Assembly (NCBI GenBank): GCA_023664955.1
Contig: JAMPEV010000001.1
Coordinates: forward strand, 1,429,563 to 1,488,678
Direction of reading: 5' to 3'
From: Duncaniella sp.
GTDB taxonomy: Bacteria; Bacteroidota; Bacteroidia; Bacteroidales; Muribaculaceae
Length of the DNA stretch: 59,116 bases
Of this stretch, positions 25,326 to 34,411 are shown piece after piece. A program made the position numbers and the translations under genes. The stretch's first letter is position 1. Every line of letters starts with the position of its first letter. The notes under the pieces were generated by a model. The model was not told the origin of the DNA. It made no database searches and was given only the letters and a program-made list of their open reading frames with translations.

Positions 25326-25535
25326 ACCTAATATTATGTTAGGATATTAGGTTAGTCTGCAGGATGTTACCTAGACACCTCACAACCAAGCCCATCTCCA
25401 CCCGTCATCATCCTCCTAATCTTACTGGTTGTTGGGATTTGCCACTGGCGAGGGCACGGCCCTACAAGTTGGAGGCTTCGGCACGTCAGCTCATGACAAG
25501 TGCAATTAGTTACATTTCAGATTTAACTTTCAATA
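25326..25535. other. Gene-free stretch with a small inverted repeat
   Basis: A perfect 9-bp inverted repeat ACCTAATAT/ATATTAGGT lies at 25326-25352. The rest up to the glgB terminator is GC-richer than the flanking intergenic DNA and contains GAGGGCACGGCCCTAC, itself partly self-complementary. No convincing gene is present; a 70-codon open frame (25364-25576) has no family features. It may be a degenerate or dispersed repeat. Confidence 0.4.
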
Positions 25536-25574
25536 AAAATATCCACATCCTGAGGGTGAGAATCCTCAGGATGT
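25530..25574 (-). terminator. Intrinsic terminator after glgB
   Basis: ACATCCTGAGG (25545-25555) pairs perfectly with CCTCAGGATGT (25564-25574); on the minus strand the hairpin is followed by GGATATTTTTATTG. Confidence 0.8.
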
Positions 25575-25637
25575 AGCGTCACAGGATTTATTTTGTTTTC
25601 GTTTTATCTTATCACTTTTTAGCTTTCCTCTATCCTA

Positions 25638-27722
25638 TCACTTTTTAGCCTTCGTTTTATCTTTTGCGTCCTTGTCAGTTATGGCCTTTGCAGTTTTCTT
25701 TTTGGGAGGGGCTGCACGGCGTAGGCGAAGCACTTGGGCTGAACGCGGCGGGAGGTAAAGGCGTAGCCACTCGCGACCGGAGGGGGCAAAAAGTGGATCG
25801 CTCTGAGTCAAATGCGAAATTGATTCATCGATATTTCCGTAGCCGCCGAATGCGGGATTATCCGTTGACAACACAACGTCATATTCCCCTGCCGGGGCAA
25901 GAATCCCATATCCGGTGAACGCCTCGGATGGGTTGAAATTGAACACAAACACGAGGTCGCCACGCATATAAGCAAGCACTTGGTCATCATCTTTCTCCCA
26001 CAGTTTCACCACCGGAAGTGCCTGGAAATTGTAAACTCCGGATATAGTGTGAATCATAGCATTGTCGAAGTCATTGAGATAAACATACTTCAACTCCTTA
26101 CGGTCCACAAGATCCCACTGTCGGCGAGCATACTTGTAGCTCCAGCCGTTACCTTCACGCGGAAAGTCAATCCATTCGGGATGACCAAATTCATTACCCA
26201 TGAAATTAAGATAACCGCCATTGATGGTAGATGCGGTGACGAGGCGTATCATCTTGTGAAGGGCGATACCGCGCGCCACCACCATATTGTCGTCATCCTT
26301 CATCATATGCCAGTACATCTCTTTGTCGATGAGCCGGAATATCACCGTCTTATCGCCCACGAGAGCCTGGTCGTGACTCTCCACATAGGAGATTGTCTTT
26401 TCATCAGCACGACGGTTGGTCAGTTCCCAGAACACTGACGTGGGATGCCAGTCTTCATCCTTTTTCTCCTTAAGGAGCTTAATCCAGTAGTCAGGAATAC
26501 CCATCGCCATACGATAGTCAAACCCTATACCTCCATCCTTGAACGGCACCGCCAATCCCGGCATGCCGCTCATCTCCTCTGCGATGGTGATAGCATGGGG
26601 GTTAATCTCATGTATAAGCTTATTAGCGAGAGTGAGGTAGGTAATCGCATTAGTGTCCTCATTGCCATCGTAATAGTCATCGTAGCTGCTAAACGCTTGT
26701 CCGAGACCGTGGCTGTAATAAAGCATTGAAGTCACACCATCAAAGCGGAATCCATCAAAATGAAACTCCTGAAGCCAGTATTTACAGTTGGACAAGAGGA
26801 AATTGATCACGTCATTCTTCCCATAATCGAAACAGAGAGAATCCCAAGCCGGATGCTCACGGCGTCCGTCACCGTAGAAATATTGGTTATAGCTTCCGTC
26901 GAGACGCCCAAGACCTTCCACCTCATTCTTAACAGCATGAGAATGAACAATATCCATAATCACGGCAATACCAAGTTCATGAGCTCTGTCAATCAACGAC
27001 TTAAGCTCCTCAGGAGTACCGAAACGACTTGAGGGAGCATAGAAACTTGACACATGGTAGCCAAACGAGCCATAGTAGGGATGCTCCTGGATTGCCATAA
27101 TCTGTATGGCATTATATCCGTCCTTTGCGATACGCGGGAGGATCAAATCGCGGAATTCAGTGTAAGTACCTATCCCCTCCTTCTCTTGAGCCATACCGAT
27201 GTGGCATTCGTAGATGAGCAATGGACGCACATCCGGGCGAAATTTCTTCACATTCCACTTGTAGGGTTCCGGAGCCCATACCTGAGCCGAGAACACGTGT
27301 GTATTCTCATCCTGGACCACGCGGGTGGCATAGGCCGGGATTCGCTCGCCGCGTCCTCCGTCCCAAGTCACAATCATCTTATAGAGGTCGCCATGATGGA
27401 TAGCGTCCTCCTTCACTTTAAGCTCCCACACCCCGTTGGCCTTAGGCTTTAGGGCATATTTTTTCATCTCTTTCCACTTTGAGAAGTCGCCTATCAGCGT
27501 GATGCCGGTGGCATTCGGTGCCCATTCTCTGAACACCCACCCATCGGCTGTGCGATGGAGGCCGAAGTAGTTATGGGCATTGGCAAACGTGTCAAGTGTC
27601 CCGTCGGCACCACACAGCTCACGCTCCTTATTGATAGCATCGTTGTGACGGCCGATTATAGCATCGCTATATGGCTCAAGCCACGGGTCATTCTTAATGA
27701 TGTTGAGAGTCTTCTTTTTCAT
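25638..27722 (-). CDS. glgB: 1,4-alpha-glucan branching enzyme (eukaryotic-like type)
   Basis: 694 residues. A CBM48 module (about 60-150: GWVFREWAPNATGITLIGDFSKW) precedes a GH13 barrel. Barrel landmarks are YECHIGMAQ, VIMDIVHSHAVKN, the nucleophile Asp near 325 in DGFRFDGVTSM, the acid/base Glu near 382 in TIAEEMSGMPG, and the third Asp near 449 in YVESHDQALVGDK. MGNEFGHPEWIDFPREGN is the signature of the eukaryote-like branching enzymes rather than E. coli-type GlgB. It introduces alpha-1,6 branches in glycogen. The C-terminal 25 residues are a Lys/Ala-rich low-complexity tail. It is monocistronic, with its own promoter and terminator. Confidence 0.93.
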   Translation of the reverse strand: MKKKTLNIIKNDPWLEPYSDAIIGRHNDAINKERELCGADGTLDTFANAHNYFGLHRTADGWVFREWAPNATGITLIGDFSKWKEMKKYALKPKANGVWELKVKEDAIHHGDLYKMIVTWDGGRGERIPAYATRVVQDENTHVFSAQVWAPEPYKWNVKKFRPDVRPLLIYECHIGMAQEKEGIGTYTEFRDLILPRIAKDGYNAIQIMAIQEHPYYGSFGYHVSSFYAPSSRFGTPEELKSLIDRAHELGIAVIMDIVHSHAVKNEVEGLGRLDGSYNQYFYGDGRREHPAWDSLCFDYGKNDVINFLLSNCKYWLQEFHFDGFRFDGVTSMLYYSHGLGQAFSSYDDYYDGNEDTNAITYLTLANKLIHEINPHAITIAEEMSGMPGLAVPFKDGGIGFDYRMAMGIPDYWIKLLKEKKDEDWHPTSVFWELTNRRADEKTISYVESHDQALVGDKTVIFRLIDKEMYWHMMKDDDNMVVARGIALHKMIRLVTASTINGGYLNFMGNEFGHPEWIDFPREGNGWSYKYARRQWDLVDRKELKYVYLNDFDNAMIHTISGVYNFQALPVVKLWEKDDDQVLAYMRGDLVFVFNFNPSEAFTGYGILAPAGEYDVVLSTDNPAFGGYGNIDESISHLTQSDPLFAPSGREWLRLYLPPRSAQVLRLRRAAPPKKKTAKAITDKDAKDKTKAKK

Positions 27723-27800
27723 ATATTGATGATTATATTTTTCTCCGATAATGAGTATTACTCACTGACTATAATTCCTACTCGGATGAAATAGTTTCCA

Positions 27801-27832
27801 CAAACTTACTAATTATTTTTAAAATTGGCAAT
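27801..27832 (-). promoter_or_regulatory. Promoter for glgB
   Basis: On the minus strand ATTG (27829-27832), 20 bases, TAAGTTTG (27801-27808). The leader would be about 70 bases. Confidence 0.6.
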
Positions 27833-27924
27833 TTCGTGAACGTAAAAAATAAATAGTGACAGGATGCGCAGCCATCATTGAGCAGATATGCCTTCTGAAT
27901 AAAGGCGTTTATAGAATGTCTATA

Positions 27925-29271
27925 TTAAAATATGCCCAATCCGAATATGAACACCAAGCCTATACACAACGGCGCAATGTATCGCAGGCAAAACACTATC
28001 GCTCCGACAGCGAAACGGTTTACCTTACCTCCGGTCACGAGTTCCTCCCGCAAGACTGCCTTATTAAGCACCCAACCTACGAATATGGAAATAACCATAC
28101 CACCGATGGGTAGAAGCACGTTGGACGACACGAAGTCAAAAAGATTGAATAAAGTGAAACTGAAAATCGTAAATCCGCTCATACATCCGAATGACAACGC
28201 ACACAAAGTTCCAAATACCAATGCAATACCGAGATTTAATCTTGTGGCAGTCTTTCGACTCACATTTAATTCCTCAACGAAATAGGCTATTGAAATCTCG
28301 CTCATCGAAATTGTGGAGGTCAGAGAGGCAAGGAACAACAGAATGAAGAAGAATGTAGACCAGAACACACCGCCCGGCAGATTTATGAATATCGAGGGCA
28401 ATACTTCAAACACCAACTTCGGCCCTGCGGCCGGTTCTTGCCCGAAGGTGAACACGGCAGGAAATATGATGACACCGGCAAGGATGGAGACGAGTGTGTC
28501 GAGTCCGGCAGTGGTAAAGGCGGTTTTCACAAGCGGGGTTCCCTTTTTAAAGTAGCTGGAATAGGTGATTAGACATCCCAAGCCAAGGCTTAGGGAAAAG
28601 AACGCTTGTCCCATTCCGCTGAGGAGCACCGACGGTGTCACTTTTGAAAAATCAGGCTTAAGGAGGAATTTGAGCCCTTCTGAAGCATTGGCCATCATCA
28701 ATGAATTGATGGCAAATACGATAAGTATCAAAAACAACAATGGCATCATGATGTTGGAAATCTTCTCTATCCCCTTTTGCACACCTCTGGCAACTATGAA
28801 ATAATTGCAGAAAAGGAATATCACCGTCCACATCACAGGCCGCCAGTTGGACTGTGCGAATGTGTCAAATTGATTATGCAACCCCTCGACCGTGTGCACT
28901 CCCGAAAAGTCGGTCATAGATTTAAATATGTACTCCATTGTCCACCCGGCCACCACACTGTAAAAGCTGAGGATCAGTAGCGAGGCCAAAATTCCGATAT
29001 AGCCCATCATTCCCCATCCTCTGCCCGGAGCAAGCGCCTTGAAAGCCCCCCTCACGTTAGAGCCGGTGTGACGGCCGATGATGAATTCGGCACAAATAAC
29101 CGGCACCCCAATAACAAATATGAAGAAAAGGTCGATAATCAGGAAGGCACTTCCACCGTTCACACCGGCCTCATAAGGAAACCGCCATATATTTCCAAGT
29201 CCCACAGCCGACCCGACGGTAGTGGCAATCACACCGAGGCGCGTGGCGAATTGCGCTCTATTCTCTGTCAT
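27925..29271 (-). CDS. Sodium-dependent (NSS/SNF-family) transporter
   Basis: 448 residues from the ATG at 29271 (MTENRAQFATRLGVIATTVG), the normal bacterial start; an ATG at 29292 adds seven residues. The first helix carries the family signature GSAVGLGNIWRFPYEAGVNGGSAFL, which forms the sodium and substrate sites of LeuT-like proteins. Around 11-12 membrane helices follow (for example GVPVICAEFIIGRHTG, LSGMGQAFFSLSLGLGCLITYSSYF, FLASLTSTISMSEISIAYFVEE). Substrates of this class are amino acids or related amines imported with sodium. The specific substrate is not clear. Promoter overlaps that of the divergent pseudouridine synthase gene. Confidence 0.9.
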   Translation of the reverse strand: MTENRAQFATRLGVIATTVGSAVGLGNIWRFPYEAGVNGGSAFLIIDLFFIFVIGVPVICAEFIIGRHTGSNVRGAFKALAPGRGWGMMGYIGILASLLILSFYSVVAGWTMEYIFKSMTDFSGVHTVEGLHNQFDTFAQSNWRPVMWTVIFLFCNYFIVARGVQKGIEKISNIMMPLLFLILIVFAINSLMMANASEGLKFLLKPDFSKVTPSVLLSGMGQAFFSLSLGLGCLITYSSYFKKGTPLVKTAFTTAGLDTLVSILAGVIIFPAVFTFGQEPAAGPKLVFEVLPSIFINLPGGVFWSTFFFILLFLASLTSTISMSEISIAYFVEELNVSRKTATRLNLGIALVFGTLCALSFGCMSGFTIFSFTLFNLFDFVSSNVLLPIGGMVISIFVGWVLNKAVLREELVTGGKVNRFAVGAIVFCLRYIAPLCIGLVFIFGLGIF

Positions 29272-29308
29272 AAACTTTCTATAAACTTTCACATTATTAC
29301 AATGCCCA

Positions 29309-29338
29309 CAAAGATACGAATAATTTGTGTATTACAAA
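29309..29338 (-). promoter_or_regulatory. Promoter for the NSS transporter
   Basis: On the minus strand TTTG (29335-29338), 18 bases, TATCTTTG (29309-29316). It overlaps the plus-strand promoter at 29324-29355. Confidence 0.55.
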
Positions 29339-29355
29339 TTTTTTATTTAATTTTG
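29324..29355 (+). promoter_or_regulatory. Promoter for the pseudouridine synthase gene
   Basis: TTTG (29324-29327), exactly 20 bases, TAATTTTG (29348-29355): full consensus. It implies a 200-base leader containing AATTAG/CTAATT and AACC/GGTT hairpins (about 29375-29412) followed by cttttttgttttttc. Confidence 0.65.
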
Positions 29356-29560
29356 CGGTGGAAATAGCATAACTATGGAAATTAGGACATCTAATTATCA
29401 ACCTTTAGGTTAGCTTTTTTGTTTTTTCGAAAGTGATCATTCTAATTAATCAAATAAATAACCAATATTTAAGCACTAATTTAAATTTTCAACCGTAAGC
29501 CGCCGAGAGGCAGTGCCAATTTAAATTCAATCAAATTTTATCAAAGAAATCGTAACGATT

Positions 29561-31102
29561 ATGGACAGCAACGAAAAGAAAAGCAAACGACCGCGTATCG
29601 GAGCCAGACCGGTCAATGCAGATCCGGACAATCACATGGAATCCTCTTCCAATGATTACAGCACATCTAACGACCATGGACAAGTTGATTCTCAGGAGCG
29701 TCGCCAGTCATCATTCAGCAGCTACGGAAACCGCAGCTACCAGCAGCGTCCCTACAACAACAATCGTCAGGGTGGATACAACAGGTACAATAATCAAAGT
29801 GGCGGATATAACAACCGCTACAACAATGGCAATAACCGCTATAACAACCAAGGTTACCAGCAGCGTCCGACAGTGCCGCAGACCGATGGCGAACCTCAGG
29901 CAGCAGCTGAAGGTGTAGCACCTTCTACTGAAGGCGAAAGCAACGGATACCAGCCCCGCCAAAACAATTACAACCGATATAATAACAACAACCAGGGCGG
30001 CTACAACAACTACAACCGCCAAGGTGGTTACAACAATAACCGTCAGGGTGGTTATAACAACAATCGCCAGGGTGGCTACAACAACAATCGTCAAGGCGGT
30101 TACAACAATAATCGACAGGGCGGGTATAATAATAACCGTCAAGGCGGTTACAACAACAATAACCGTCAGGGTGGATTCAATAACAACCGTCAGGGTGGTT
30201 ATAACAACAATCGCCAGGGTGGCTACAACAACAATCGTCAAGGCGGTTACAACAATAATCGCCAAGGCGGATTCAACAAGCAGAAACAGCCTCGCCAGAA
30301 TCAGTTTGGCATGCCCCAGGGCGGCAGAAGCTTCACTCCGCGCCCAAAGCGCATAGAATACGAACTTCCACTCCCCGATCCCAACGAACAGATTCGCCTT
30401 AACAAGTACATGGCCAACGCAGGTCTCTGCTCACGCCGCGAAGCTGACGAATACATCCAGCAGGGCCTTATCAAGGTGAATGGCGAAGTCGTGACCGAGC
30501 TCGGAACAAAGATTTCACACAATGATGTTGTGGAATATGATGATAAGGTGGTAACACTTGAAAGCAAGTGCTACATTCTCCTTAACAAGCCTAAGGATTG
30601 CGTCACCACAAGCGATGACCCCAACGGCCGTCTCACAGTGATGGACCTCGTGAAGGGCGCATGTGATGAGCGCATCTACCCGGTGGGTCGACTTGACCGC
30701 AACACCACAGGCGTGCTTCTTCTAACCAACGATGGCGACCTCGCATCTAAGCTCACCCATCCGAAATTTGTGAAGAAAAAGATCTACCACGTGTGGACCG
30801 ACAAGGATATCGCTGAGGAAGATATGCAGCGCATCGCGGATGGCATCGAGCTTGAAGACGGTCCTATCCACGCCGATGCTATAAGCTACGCCACAGAGAC
30901 TGACCGCAATCAGGCTGGTATCGAAATCCACTCAGGCCGCAACCGCATCGTGCGCCGTATCTTCGAAAGCCTTGGCTATCATGTCACCAAGCTTGACCGC
31001 GTATACTTCGCCGGACTCACCAAGAAGAACCTCCCGCGCGGTCGTTGGCGTTACCTCACTCAGGAAGAGGTTAACTTCCTGAAGATGGGATCATTTGAAT
31101 GA
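29561..31102 (+). CDS. RsuA/RluB-family pseudouridine synthase with long Asn/Gly/Arg-rich N-terminal extension
   Basis: 513 residues. The C-terminal half (about 268-513) is a complete RluB/RsuA-type enzyme: S4 RNA-binding domain (IRLNKYMANAGLCSRREADEYI), then the catalytic Asp in YPVGRLDRNTTGVLLLTNDG and the C-terminal HSGRNRIVRRIFESLGY. The N-terminal 260 residues are low complexity, with 11 tandem RQGG(Y/F)NNN units after NRYNNQ-type lead-in. Such extensions are common in Bacteroidota RluB-like proteins and probably bind RNA or drive condensation. The target is likely 23S rRNA near position 2605, by family. asnS follows 24 bases later. Confidence 0.88.
   Translation: MDSNEKKSKRPRIGARPVNADPDNHMESSSNDYSTSNDHGQVDSQERRQSSFSSYGNRSYQQRPYNNNRQGGYNRYNNQSGGYNNRYNNGNNRYNNQGYQQRPTVPQTDGEPQAAAEGVAPSTEGESNGYQPRQNNYNRYNNNNQGGYNNYNRQGGYNNNRQGGYNNNRQGGYNNNRQGGYNNNRQGGYNNNRQGGYNNNNRQGGFNNNRQGGYNNNRQGGYNNNRQGGYNNNRQGGFNKQKQPRQNQFGMPQGGRSFTPRPKRIEYELPLPDPNEQIRLNKYMANAGLCSRREADEYIQQGLIKVNGEVVTELGTKISHNDVVEYDDKVVTLESKCYILLNKPKDCVTTSDDPNGRLTVMDLVKGACDERIYPVGRLDRNTTGVLLLTNDGDLASKLTHPKFVKKKIYHVWTDKDIAEEDMQRIADGIELEDGPIHADAISYATETDRNQAGIEIHSGRNRIVRRIFESLGYHVTKLDRVYFAGLTKKNLPRGRWRYLTQEEVNFLKMGSFE
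30015..30276 (+). repeat. Tandem 24-bp coding repeats (RQGGYNNN units)
   Basis: Eleven 24-27 bp units in frame. A 77-base block at 30038-30114 recurs without mismatch at 30185-30261, 147 bases later, which points to recent duplication or conversion inside the array. One unit has an extra Asn codon. Confidence 0.9.
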
Positions 31103-31126
31103 TAAACCGTTGAACCGACTATAATA

Positions 31127-32518
31127 ATGAAAAGAACAAGAGTAGTAGATCTCCTTAACACCCCCTCGCTGGTAGGCACCGAAGTCGAGGCAAAAGGTTG
31201 GGTGAGAACCCGTCGCGGCAACAAGCATGTGCAATTCGTGCAACTCAACGACGGCTCTACCATCAAAAATATTCAAATCGTGTTTGATATGGCGAAGTTC
31301 TCCGACGAAGAACTTAAGCCAATCACCACCGGCTCAAGTATCTGCGTAAAGGGTCAACTCGTAGAATCACAAGGCAAAGGTCAGACCTGCGAAATTCAGG
31401 CAGACTCATTCCTTGTCTACGGTACAGCTGACCCCGAAAGCTATCCCCTCCAAAAGAAGGGTCACACTCTCGAATTCCTTCGTGAGATAGCACATCTACG
31501 TCCACGCACCAACACATTCGGAGCCATCCTCCGTGTGCGCAGCACTTTGGCTTTCGCCATCCACAAGTTCTTCAACGAGAGAGGATTCTTCTATCTCAAC
31601 ACTCCCCTCATCACCGCCAGCGACTGCGAAGGAGCAGGGGCAATGTTCCAGGTCACCACTCTCGACCTCAACAATCTTCCCAAGGATGATGACGGCAAAG
31701 TGGATTATTCGCAGGATTTCTTCGCAAAGCCCACAGCTCTCACCGTGTCAGGTCAGCTCGAAGGCGAACTCGGCGCTACTGCCTTAGGTCAGATTTACAC
31801 CTTCGGACCGACATTCCGCGCCGAAAACTCCAATACTCCCCGCCACCTCTCCGAGTTCTGGATGATAGAACCGGAAATGGCATTCTACGACATCACCGAC
31901 AATATGGATCTTGCCGAGGATTTCGTGAAATATTGCATCAAATATGCCCTTGAGCACTGCTACGATGATATCCAGTTCCTACAGGAAATGTATGACAAGG
32001 ATCTTATCAAGCGTCTGCGCTTTGTGGCAGACAACGACTTCGTTCGCCTTACCTACGGCGAAGGAGTGAAGATTCTCGAAGAGTCAGGCAAGAAGTTTGA
32101 GTTCCCGGTTCATTGGGGAACCGACCTTCAGAGCGAGCATGAGCGTTACCTCGTAGAGGAACATTTCAAGAAGCCTGTTATCCTCACCGATTATCCCAAG
32201 GAGATAAAAGCATTCTACATGAAGCAGAATGAAGATGGCAAGACAGTGCGTGCTATGGATGTGCTTTTCCCCCACATCGGCGAAATTATCGGCGGTTCGG
32301 AGCGCGAAGAAAATTACGACAAGCTGCTCGAGCGTATCGAAGAGCTTCATATCCCAATGAAGGATATGTGGTGGTATCTCGACACTCGTCGTTTCGGCTC
32401 TGTGCCACACTCCGGTTTCGGTCTTGGCTTCGAGCGACTCGTGCTCTTCGTGACCGGCATGACCAACATCCGCGATGTCATTCCGTTCCCTCGTACCCCG
32501 GGCAAAGCTGAGTTTTAA
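31127..32518 (+). CDS. asnS: Asparaginyl-tRNA synthetase
   Basis: 463 residues, class II. The N-terminal OB-fold anticodon domain ([27 protein letters not shown]) precedes the catalytic core: motif 2 [22 protein letters not shown] and motif 3 [16 protein letters not shown]. The [13 protein letters not shown] and [14 protein letters not shown] segments separate AsnRS from AspRS. It lies 24 bases after the pseudouridine synthase gene and is followed by a very strong terminator, so the two form a translation-related pair. Confidence 0.95.
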   Translation: MKRTRVVDLLNTPSLVGTEVEAKGWVRTRRGNKHVQFVQLNDGSTIKNIQIVFDMAKFSDEELKPITTGSSICVKGQLVESQGKGQTCEIQADSFLVYGTADPESYPLQKKGHTLEFLREIAHLRPRTNTFGAILRVRSTLAFAIHKFFNERGFFYLNTPLITASDCEGAGAMFQVTTLDLNNLPKDDDGKVDYSQDFFAKPTALTVSGQLEGELGATALGQIYTFGPTFRAENSNTPRHLSEFWMIEPEMAFYDITDNMDLAEDFVKYCIKYALEHCYDDIQFLQEMYDKDLIKRLRFVADNDFVRLTYGEGVKILEESGKKFEFPVHWGTDLQSEHERYLVEEHFKKPVILTDYPKEIKAFYMKQNEDGKTVRAMDVLFPHIGEIIGGSEREENYDKLLERIEELHIPMKDMWWYLDTRRFGSVPHSGFGLGFERLVLFVTGMTNIRDVIPFPRTPGKAEF

Positions 32519-32540
32519 CAATCAATCCAAGTCATAGAAT

Positions 32541-32584
32541 AAAAAGCGGGACAATCAGAGAATATTCTGATTGTCCCGCTTTTT
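32541..32584 (+). terminator. Strong intrinsic terminator after asnS
   Basis: Nineteen-base arms (32541-32559 and 32566-32584, AAAAAGCGGGACAAT.. / ..ATTGTCCCGCTTTTT), perfect, with A and T runs on both sides. Confidence 0.9.
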
Positions 32585-32612
32585 ATCTCCCTTACTAACT
32601 GTAAATTTTGAT

Positions 32613-32660
32613 TGTTTCGTCTGACCGGGATTTTATTGTTACGGTTGACCGGGATTTTAA
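32613..32660. repeat. Two tandem 24-bp repeats between asnS and der
   Basis: TGACCGGGATTTTA occurs at 32622-32635 and 32646-32659; flanking TTGTT(T/A)CG(T/G) is also shared, so the unit is 24 bases with few differences. Function unknown. Confidence 0.7.
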
Positions 32661-32726
32661 TACTTCTACCTATCCAACAAGGTTAAGTAATCTTTAGAAT
32701 GTATGGATAATGGAACCACGATATCT

Positions 32727-34046
32727 CTACTTTTCTCGCATGAAAACATTTATCGGGGTGCCGTGGAAGTCCCAGTTCTCCCTAATCTTGTTTTCAAGAT
32801 AGCGACGGTAGGGTTCTTTTACCCACTGTGGAAGGTTGCAAAAGAAAATAAATGTTGGTATGGGTGCGCCTTTGAGCATCGTCACATACTTGATTTTTAT
32901 GAGCTTACCCTTATTAGCAGGTGGCGGATATGCCGAAATCGCTTCTTGCATCACTGTGTTGAGCTGGGAAGTAGGTACTACCCGCTTACGGTTTTCACAC
33001 ACATGAAGCGCAGTCTCGAGCACTTTGAAGATGCGCTGTTTAGTGGTAGCCGATGCAAATATAATCGGGAAATCTACGAAAGGTGCAAATCTCTGACGGA
33101 TAGCGTCTTCGTAGTGCTTAATAGCTTCCTTCGACTTATTTTCCACAAGATCCCATTTATTTACCACTACAACGAGTCCCTTTTTATTCTTTTGGATAAG
33201 TGAGAAAATTGCAACATCTTGAGCCTCAATACCACGTGTGGCATCTACCATCAGAATACACACGTCGGAGGCTTCAATAGCGCGTATTGAACGAATTACA
33301 GAGTAGTATTCGATGTCGTCGGTAACCTTAGTCTTTTTACGAATACCGGCAGTGTCTACGAGATAGAAGTCAAAGCCAAACTTATTGTAGCGTGTATAAA
33401 TTGAGTCACGAGTCGTACCGGCGATATCGGTCACGATATGGCGATCCTCCTCGATAAATGCGTTGATAATCGAAGATTTACCGGCATTCGGACGCCCCAC
33501 GATGGCAATCTTCGGAATATCATCGAGCGCAGCTGCCTCCTCTTCATCCTTTTCAGGGAGTTTCTTCACTACTTCGTCAAGTAAATCTCCTGTGCCTGAA
33601 CCGCTCACTGCCGAAACCTCAAATGGGTCGCCAAGTCCAAGGCTATAAAATTCGGGGATATTATATCGTGAATCACCGGCATCAACCTTGTTTGCAACAA
33701 GCAGTACAGGCTTGGTGGAGCGACGCAAAATCTCAGCTACCTTATCGTCAAGGTCAGTGACACCATTCATCGCATCAACCACGAATAAGATTTCGTCCGC
33801 CTGTTCAATAGCAAGATTCACCTGCTTATTAATCTCATTTTCAAACACATCCTCACTATTTACAACCCAACCTCCGGTGTCAACGATGGAGAATTCCTTA
33901 CCGTTCCAATCCACCTTACCATACTGGCGATCACGCGTAGTGCCTGCCTCGTCGTTGGTGATGGCCGTACGAGTTTGGGTCAACCTATTGAAAAGAGTGG
34001 ATTTACCTACATTTGGTCTACCCACGATTGCTATCATTTGTCCCAT
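32727..34046 (-). CDS. der: Ribosome-assembly GTPase Der (EngA)
   Basis: 439 residues with two tandem GTPase domains and a C-terminal KH-like domain. First domain: [24 protein letters not shown]. Second domain: [27 protein letters not shown]. The C-terminal part ([30 protein letters not shown]) is the usual KH-like end. Der acts in 50S subunit maturation. It is transcribed toward asnS, with the tandem repeat and terminator between them. Confidence 0.96.
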   Translation of the reverse strand: MGQMIAIVGRPNVGKSTLFNRLTQTRTAITNDEAGTTRDRQYGKVDWNGKEFSIVDTGGWVVNSEDVFENEINKQVNLAIEQADEILFVVDAMNGVTDLDDKVAEILRRSTKPVLLVANKVDAGDSRYNIPEFYSLGLGDPFEVSAVSGSGTGDLLDEVVKKLPEKDEEEAAALDDIPKIAIVGRPNAGKSSIINAFIEEDRHIVTDIAGTTRDSIYTRYNKFGFDFYLVDTAGIRKKTKVTDDIEYYSVIRSIRAIEASDVCILMVDATRGIEAQDVAIFSLIQKNKKGLVVVVNKWDLVENKSKEAIKHYEDAIRQRFAPFVDFPIIFASATTKQRIFKVLETALHVCENRKRVVPTSQLNTVMQEAISAYPPPANKGKLIKIKYVTMLKGAPIPTFIFFCNLPQWVKEPYRRYLENKIRENWDFHGTPINVFMREK

Positions 34047-34087
34047 ATAAGTTTACTCACTTATCTTTTGATGATTATAATTTACTA

Positions 34088-34095
34088 CAAAGTTA
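34088..34095 (-). promoter_or_regulatory. -7 element for der
   Basis: Minus strand TAACTTTG, about 42 bases before the der start. The -33 box is weak. Confidence 0.4.
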
Positions 34096-34207
34096 CGCAA
34101 AATTTTCCGCCAAGCGATTATAATAATGCTTAAAACAGATAAATCAATACTAAAACATGATTTTAAAGTTAAATATCGCAAATTAATTATTAACTTATGT
34201 TAAAACA

Positions 34208-34239
34208 CTTGGCAGATTGATTACAACATTATACTTTTG
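34208..34239 (+). promoter_or_regulatory. Promoter of the small RNA candidate
   Basis: CTTG (34208-34211), exactly 20 bases, TACTTTTG (34232-34239). The predicted start is near 34246. Confidence 0.6.
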
Positions 34240-34245
34240 TAACAA

Positions 34246-34310
34246 GTTTTTCATGGTATTAGATTTAAGGTAAAAAGATTATTCGTCGTGATGACGAATA
34301 ATTTTTTTTG
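34246..34310 (+). ncRNA. Candidate small RNA of about 65 nt
   Basis: No gene precedes this on the plus strand (der is divergent), yet a near-consensus promoter is followed, about 35 bases after the predicted start, by a textbook terminator: TTATTCGTC (34279-34287), loop GTGAT, GACGAATAA (34293-34301), then eight Ts. The unpaired 5' part would be free for pairing with targets. It contains only a six-codon frame (ATG at 34253). The downstream barrel gene has its own promoter beyond the terminator, so this is a separate transcript rather than its leader. Confidence 0.55.
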
Positions 34311-34347
34311 TCATTCAATCCCCGGGATTTCGGAAATATAGTCCATA

Positions 34348-34381
34348 CTTGGTCGTAATTAAAAATAAATGTGTAACTTTG
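34348..34381 (+). promoter_or_regulatory. Promoter for the outer-membrane barrel gene
   Basis: CTTG (34348-34351), 22 bases, TAACTTTG (34374-34381); the start codon is 30 bases further. Confidence 0.55.
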
Positions 34382-34411
34382 TGAGTTGTAAAATTCAGAT
34401 ACTACCAAAAT

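Noticed and set aside
25364-25576. 70-codon open frame on the plus strand
   Set aside because: It has no family features, no promoter, and its end runs through the glgB terminator hairpin.
29711-30265. 184-codon minus-strand open frame of Val/Ile/Thr repeats
   Set aside because: It is the antisense of the RQGGYNNN coding array; the absence of stops follows from the repeat.
30015-30276. Regular repeats that could suggest a CRISPR array
   Set aside because: Units are contiguous without spacers and encode an in-frame protein repeat.
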